Of a DNA stretch of 6,736 nt, positions 3,439 to 6,736 are shown in pieces. A model generated the notes under the pieces. The model saw only the letters and a list, made by a program, of their open reading frames with translations, made no database searches and was not told the origin of the DNA. This DNA comes from Parcubacteria group bacterium (GTDB lineage Bacteria; Patescibacteriota; Minisyncoccia; JACQLN01). The DNA lies in the NCBI GenBank assembly GCA_016204035.1, contig JACQLN010000053.1, positions 1 through 6,736 of the forward strand, read 5' to 3'. The position numbers and the translations under genes were made by a program. How positions within the stretch are numbered: position 1 is the stretch's first letter; every line of letters starts with the position of its first letter.

Positions 3439-4410
3439 ATGTTTGACCAGACTCTAAAAAATTTTCCCAAACAGTTTGAATGGCAACCGCAAATTGAGAA
3501 TGCCGATAAGTTGACACTAAAAGAAAGGTTTATTGTTTTGGGTATGGGCGGTTCGCATTTGGCCGCTGATGTTGTTAAAACCTGGCCGGCTTATGCCGAA
3601 CGGCTAACAGTGTACTCCGATTACGGCCTGCCGGCGGTATTGGAATCCGATTTGAAACAAAGCTTGATAATTGCCGTTTCTCATTCCGGCAATACCGAAG
3701 AAGTGATAGACGGCTTTAATTTGGCCCAGGAAAAAGGATTGTCCGTGGCCGCGATCTCCTGCGGAGGCAAATTGATTGAGCTTGCTCAAAAAAGTTCCGC
3801 GTCCTACGTGTTAACACCGAATCCAAACATCCAACCCCGGTTGGCGTTGGGGTTTCATTTTAGATCTATTTTGAAAATAATGGGGGAAGAAAAGACTCTT
3901 GATGAAACAAGGGAATTGGCAGACACCTTAAAACCCGCGGAGTTTGAGTATAAAGGACGAGAATTGGCCGAAAAAATAAAAGGACGAATTCCAATAATAT
4001 ATTCTTCCGCCAAAAAATCCGCGCTGGCTCAAATATGGAAAGTTAAACTAAATGAAACAGCCAAAACTCCCGCTTTCTCAAATGCCCTACCCGAAGCCAA
4101 TCATAACGAAATGATCGGCTTTGCCGGTTCTTCGTTGTCTGACGAGTTAAAAGAAAAATTTTTCTTTATATTCTTGGAAGACGACTACGACCAGCCCCAA
4201 AATCAAAAGCGCCTCAAGGCCACAGCCGACCTTTACCAAAACAATGGCTTTGAGGTTGAAAAAATAAAACTGGCCGGCTTGAACCATTGGCATAAAATCT
4301 TTTCCAATTTAATGCTGGCCGATTGGGTAAGTTACCATCTGGCGGAACTTAATGGAGTGGATCCGGAACAAGTTGTGTTGGTGGAAGAATTCAAAAAGAA
4401 AATTCAATAA
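3439..4410 (+). CDS. Bifunctional phosphoglucose/phosphomannose isomerase (SIS domains)
   Basis: This family interconverts glucose 6-phosphate or mannose 6-phosphate with fructose 6-phosphate in the cytoplasm, linking central metabolism to mannose-derived sugars. The 323-residue length is typical. The first SIS domain has GMGGSHLA at residues 35-42 and the phosphate-binding SHSGNTEE at 81-88. The second has the family motifs KLNETAKTPAF at 203-213 and LPEANHNEMIGF at 217-228. E206 and H222 are the likely catalytic base and ring-opening residue by analogy with archaeal PGI/PMI. A late NHWHKIFSNLMLADWVSYHLA stretch (282-302) matches the usual C-terminal end of the family. It is transcribed from its own near-leaderless promoter, alone, divergent from the DUF7282-like gene and convergent with DUF378. 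The distant glycosylphosphotransferase gene could use sugars derived from its products, but no operon links them. Confidence 0.92.
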   Translation: MFDQTLKNFPKQFEWQPQIENADKLTLKERFIVLGMGGSHLAADVVKTWPAYAERLTVYSDYGLPAVLESDLKQSLIIAVSHSGNTEEVIDGFNLAQEKGLSVAAISCGGKLIELAQKSSASYVLTPNPNIQPRLALGFHFRSILKIMGEEKTLDETRELADTLKPAEFEYKGRELAEKIKGRIPIIYSSAKKSALAQIWKVKLNETAKTPAFSNALPEANHNEMIGFAGSSLSDELKEKFFFIFLEDDYDQPQNQKRLKATADLYQNNGFEVEKIKLAGLNHWHKIFSNLMLADWVSYHLAELNGVDPEQVVLVEEFKKKIQ

Positions 4411-4444
4411 TATACCGAGATAGCGATCGCTATCTCGGTATATT
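4409..4444. terminator. 36-bp perfect palindrome, probable bidirectional terminator
   Basis: Positions 4409-4426 and 4427-4444 are exact reverse complements with GCGATCGC (4423-4430) at the centre. The left arm begins with the last two bases of the isomerase TAA stop. On the plus strand the stem runs into ATATTTTCTATT. It lies between convergent genes, which suggests it stops transcription from the isomerase and perhaps from DUF378 as well. Confidence 0.6.
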
Positions 4445-4476
4445 TTCTATTAGATAGATAACTCGAAAAACCAAAA

Positions 4477-4698
4477 CTACATCATCTGCCCGCCTTTGCC
4501 GCAGGCCTTACAACCCTTGCCGTGAGTAGCCACTTCAACCACGGCCGAAACACCCACCAGGATGTAAATCAATTTGGCCACGGTTGAATCCATACCCCCC
4601 AGCCAGCGACTAATGTCCCAACCCAGCAAACCTACCAAAAGCCAGTTGAGACCTCCAATAACCAAAAGCAAAAAGGTTATTTTATGTAGAGATTTCAT
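4477..4698 (-). CDS. DUF378 family small membrane protein
   Basis: The function is unknown. The 73-residue product matches the DUF378 pattern: KITFLLLVIGGLNWLLVGLLGWD at about residues 6-28 forms the first membrane helix with the characteristic GGLNWLLVG. A second helix, AKLIYILVGVSAVVEVA (41-57), includes the family's YxLVGxSA core. The tail, HGKGCKACGKGGQMM, has a CxxC (63-66) that could bind metal or form a disulfide; this is inference. Length and two-helix layout are usual for the family. The gene converges on the isomerase gene from a possible promoter near 4800. No Shine-Dalgarno sequence precedes the ATG. Confidence 0.9.
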   Translation of the reverse strand: MKSLHKITFLLLVIGGLNWLLVGLLGWDISRWLGGMDSTVAKLIYILVGVSAVVEVATHGKGCKACGKGGQMM

Positions 4699-4704
4699 TA
4701 TATT

Positions 4705-4735
4705 TACGAAGTACGAATAATTGCGAATCTACGAA
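4705..4735. repeat. TACGAA short repeat cluster upstream of DUF378
   Basis: Four spaced copies of TACGAA or TGCGAA lie at 4705-4710, 4712-4717, 4722-4727 and 4730-4735, in the predicted 5' leader of the DUF378 gene just before its start. It resembles the short low-complexity repeats seen elsewhere in the window. Its function is unknown. Confidence 0.5.
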
Positions 4736-4799
4736 TTAAATAAAAAGTTACGTAAAATCGCAAAAATCGCCGACGCTATTAAATAATAATAATAGTTTT

Positions 4800-4805
4800 A
4801 TTATA
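4800..4805 (-). promoter_or_regulatory. Possible -10 box for DUF378
   Basis: A perfect TATAAT on the minus strand (4805-4800) directly abuts the GCTTCTAACGGGG arm of the 4806-4903 inverted repeat. No convincing -35 box lies 16-18 bp upstream (TTTCAA at best). If used, it would give DUF378 a leader of about 95 nt and place the promoter at the element's edge. Confidence 0.4.
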
Positions 4806-4903
4806 CCCCGTTAGAAGCTCGTTTGAAAACATAGTTATCAACATAGACCACCACACGATACAACCCCATCATTCTAAGTATTCTATCTATGCTTCTAACG
4901 GGG
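4806..4903. repeat. 98-bp element with 13-bp perfect terminal inverted repeats
   Basis: CCCCGTTAGAAGC (4806-4818) is repeated exactly inverted as GCTTCTAACGGGG (4891-4903), with 72 bp between. One end abuts the glycosyltransferase stop codon (TAG, 4906-4904 on the minus strand) and the other abuts a TATAAT. Short internal CATAG/CTATG matches could extend the hairpin. It looks like a MITE-like or REP-like insertion; there is no clear target-site duplication. It encloses most of a 23-codon ORF on the minus strand (4872-4801). Confidence 0.7.
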
Positions 4904-6304
4904 CTAGCGCCCCAAACCCGAAAGAACGATATTCACAGTCTTGAGGATTATGCCAACGTCAAAAATAAAGGAACGATTCTTAAGATAATAAAAATCGTAG
5001 GCCAGTTTTTCCCGAGTATCCTCCACCGAGGAGCCATAGGTGTAATTTATCTGCGCCCAACCGGTCAAACCCGGCTTAACCAAATAACGGCGGTCGTAGA
5101 AAGGAATTTCCTTGGTTAAAAGATCGTGAAATTCGGGCCGCTCGGCCCGCGGACCCACAAAAGACATTTCACCTTTTAAGATGTTTAGAAGTTGCGGCAG
5201 TTCATCCAAGCGGGTTTTGCGCAATAACCGACCCACCTTGGTTATGCGGGAATCATTTTTAGTGGTCCATTGGGCGCCGTTGGCCTCGGCATCGATGCGC
5301 ATGGTTCTAAATTTAACCAAAGTAAAATGCCGGCCTTTGCGGCCAATCCGTATTTGTTTATAGAAAACCGGGCCCCCGTCTTCCAATTTGGTTAAAACGG
5401 CAATCAAAACACCTAAGACCAAGGACGGAATAAAAAAAATCAAACTTACTCCAAAATCCAAAACTCTTTTAACGGATTCATAAAAAGTCCGTCGGCCCGA
5501 GGCAAAATTGTTCAAAAACCAAAGATGATCCACATTGGCCAGATCAACCTTACGCCAAACTCTTTCATTAAATTTGGAAAGATTGGCCACTTCCACATTA
5601 TCCACAAAATTATAGAGAGACGAAGTTAAAGAACTTTGATCCAAAAATTTATCGTCAATTATAAAAGCGCGGATACCTTCGTTGTTTACTAAAGACGACA
5701 CATCAACCTGGCGCGGCGGGTTTAAGATTTGAGGCAAATACTGGTTTTGGGCTTGATTGGCAAAAGCTGGGCGCGGACCGATCAAAAAATCAACCTTATA
5801 ACCAATCTGCGGGTTTTGATTAAGTTTAATGGCTAACACCACCCCCCGCTCGTCCCAGGAAATCACGGCGGTTTTTACCAAAAGATTCTTTTTTAAGATG
5901 CGGTTGATTTGGCCGCGCCATAAAACAAAAAATGTTGAAAAAATGGCAAAATATATAAAAAGATTGGTCTTGGGGGCCACTTCCGATGAACCGGCAAAAT
6001 AGAAAAATAGCACCGCCACTAAAAAATTAACAATCAGGGCACGGGCCAATCCACCGTAAAATTCCAAAGTATTTTTAGCCGAAGTTATTTCGTAAAGATT
6101 ATGAATATAAAAAACCACCAGCCAAACAAACATCAACGGCGTAAAGGCCTGGACGTGTATGGAAAAAAATTGCCCGGTGGTGTAATTAGAACTGGCTAAA
6201 CCAGACACATAACCGTACCTCAAATAAACCGTGGCCGCCAACGCCAAATAGAGGAATAAAACATCCCCCATCAAGATAACTATCTTTTTGGCTTGGGCCG
6301 GCAT
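4904..6304 (-). CDS. Polyprenyl glycosylphosphotransferase (initiating sugar transferase)
   Basis: Enzymes of this family transfer a sugar phosphate from a nucleotide sugar to undecaprenyl phosphate at the inner membrane face, the first step of lipid-linked exopolysaccharide, capsule or O-antigen synthesis. The 466-residue protein has an N-terminal membrane block with helices at about 8-28, 53-72, 88-104 and 113-129. A central Rossmann-like CoA-binding-3-type region runs from about 143 to 245. The C-terminal catalytic domain spans about 275-466: re-entrant helix VLDFGVSLIFFIPSLVLGVL at 281-300, EDGGPVFYKQIRIGRKG at 308-324, KFRTM at 331-335, the LDELPQ catalytic Asp-Glu pair at D367/E368, MSFVGPRAERPEF at 380-392 and KPGLTGWAQ at 410-418. 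All motifs are intact and length is normal. The sugar specificity cannot be read from the sequence. The stop codon abuts an inverted-repeat element, and no Shine-Dalgarno sequence precedes the ATG. Confidence 0.95.
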   Translation of the reverse strand: MPAQAKKIVILMGDVLFLYLALAATVYLRYGYVSGLASSNYTTGQFFSIHVQAFTPLMFVWLVVFYIHNLYEITSAKNTLEFYGGLARALIVNFLVAVLFFYFAGSSEVAPKTNLFIYFAIFSTFFVLWRGQINRILKKNLLVKTAVISWDERGVVLAIKLNQNPQIGYKVDFLIGPRPAFANQAQNQYLPQILNPPRQVDVSSLVNNEGIRAFIIDDKFLDQSSLTSSLYNFVDNVEVANLSKFNERVWRKVDLANVDHLWFLNNFASGRRTFYESVKRVLDFGVSLIFFIPSLVLGVLIAVLTKLEDGGPVFYKQIRIGRKGRHFTLVKFRTMRIDAEANGAQWTTKNDSRITKVGRLLRKTRLDELPQLLNILKGEMSFVGPRAERPEFHDLLTKEIPFYDRRYLVKPGLTGWAQINYTYGSSVEDTREKLAYDFYYLKNRSFIFDVGIILKTVNIVLSGLGR

Positions 6305-6355
6305 CAGATATTAAGATTTTAACTCACTTATATAACTTAAATCGCCGCCTAAAGT

Positions 6356-6397
6356 AACCAACCCCCTCGCTCTGCTATGAGAGTAAGGGGGGTGGTT
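6356..6397 (-). terminator. GC-rich hairpin after the peptidoglycan-binding gene
   Basis: Arms 6356-6367 and 6386-6397 pair through 11 of 12 positions (AACCA-CCCCCT with AGGGGG-TGGTT), and an inner CTCT/AGAG continues the stem to a 6-nt loop. It begins 26 bp after the minus-strand stop at 6424 and lies before the glycosyltransferase gene. Only a weak T run (TACTTT) follows, so it may be a weak terminator or an mRNA 3' stability hairpin. Confidence 0.5.
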
Positions 6398-6423
6398 AAG
6401 ATTTTGTGATTACTGATCTTATA

Positions 6424-6736
6424 TTATTTTAGCAACGCGTCTATTTGCGCTTGAATAGCTTTTATTTGATCTTCTATCTGTTTAGTTGCGTCCGATGATG
6501 AAGCTGGCGCAAGTGGCGCTACGTATGAAGGAGTTTGTTGGGCCTCTGGCATACTAACCGAAGAACCGGCTAAAACTTCATTTATTTTTTGCATGGTAGC
6601 CGGCCCCACTCTGCCTACCGCGGGTAAACCGTATTTGGCTTGGAACTTCTTTACGGCTGCGGTGGTCTTGGGACCATAGAAACCACTGACGATGCCATCG
6701 GGATAAATGGCGGGGTCTTGAGCTAGAAGTTTTTGC
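6424..6736 (-). CDS. Peptidoglycan-binding domain protein, 5' part cut by window edge
   Basis: The minus-strand frame is open from the window edge (first full codon at 6735) to the TAA at 6426-6424, giving 103 visible residues. The first 57 form a PF01471-type peptidoglycan-binding repeat: QKLLAQDPAIYPDG, IVSGFYGPKTTAAVKKFQ, then YGLPAVGRVGPATMQKINEVL, matching the LQ-G-TGxFGxxTxxAVxxFQxxxGL-xxGxVGxxT layout. A Ser/Pro/Ala-rich linker (about 60-85) follows, then a short helical tail, KQIEDQIKAIQAQIDALLK, with heptad-like spacing that may coil. The upstream part, presumably with a signal peptide and perhaps a catalytic or surface domain, is outside the window. The protein is probably exported and binds the cell wall. 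The GTG at 6609 that could serve as a start is inside the domain and rejected. A stem-loop follows the stop. Confidence 0.9.
   Translation of the reverse strand, partial: QKLLAQDPAIYPDGIVSGFYGPKTTAAVKKFQAKYGLPAVGRVGPATMQKINEVLAGSSVSMPEAQQTPSYVAPLAPASSSDATKQIEDQIKAIQAQIDALLK

Noticed and set aside
4889..5119. Open frame on the plus strand at the glycosyltransferase 3' end
   Set aside because: It is antisense to the conserved catalytic region of the glycosyltransferase and has no family features.

Overview
The window looks like a piece of a Patescibacteria (Candidate Phyla Radiation) genome, most likely Parcubacteria. This is inferred from the proteins: a ribosomal protein S12 with an extended TFAFNSLKNR-type N-terminal segment, a short four-cysteine L28, small DUF7282-like and DUF378 membrane proteins, and a bifunctional phosphoglucose/phosphomannose isomerase. 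Gene starts generally lack Shine-Dalgarno sequences, genes are short and dense, and the gaps are full of palindromes. No marker rRNA is complete here, so the assignment is not proven.

Layout, left to right. Positions 1-935 (minus strand) hold the start of the str operon, rpsL followed by rpsG, with rpsG cut by the window edge. The operon has a clear promoter at about 1012-1040 and a leader containing a perfect 32-bp palindrome. Positions 1073-1412 (minus) hold no protein gene but have the parts of a stable RNA gene: a promoter-like sequence, a densely paired transcript of about 300 nt closed by a 9-bp end-to-end helix, and a strong intrinsic terminator. The middle of this RNA closely resembles the L1 stalk of 23S rRNA (helices 76-78) but lacks the surrounding 23S sequence. 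Positions 1465-2082 (minus) encode a site-2 (M50) membrane metalloprotease. An AT-rich inverted-repeat element (2121-2240) separates it from rpmB (L28, plus strand).

Positions 2490-2773 hold tRNA-Pro(GGG) and, around it, the halves of a second tRNA-like structure. The outer acceptor strands, a possible anticodon stem and AT-rich flanking stems all pair across the inner tRNA, so one tRNA appears nested inside another tRNA-like RNA. Two long palindromes follow at the junction with a convergent gene.

Positions 2891-4410 hold a divergent pair, a membrane-anchored DUF7282-like protein (minus) and a sugar-phosphate isomerase (plus). Their promoters overlap almost symmetrically and predict nearly leaderless transcripts. 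A 36-bp palindrome that includes the isomerase stop codon separates it from a small DUF378 membrane protein. A 98-bp inverted-repeat element then abuts the stop codon of a polyprenyl glycosylphosphotransferase (4904-6304, minus), which would start lipid-linked surface polysaccharide synthesis. The window ends in a truncated gene for a peptidoglycan-binding-domain protein.

The protein genes fall into translation (rpsL, rpsG, rpmB, tRNA), envelope functions (M50 protease, DUF7282-like protein, DUF378, glycosyltransferase, peptidoglycan-binding protein) and sugar-phosphate metabolism. The two unusual RNA loci are the most promising candidates for something undescribed.
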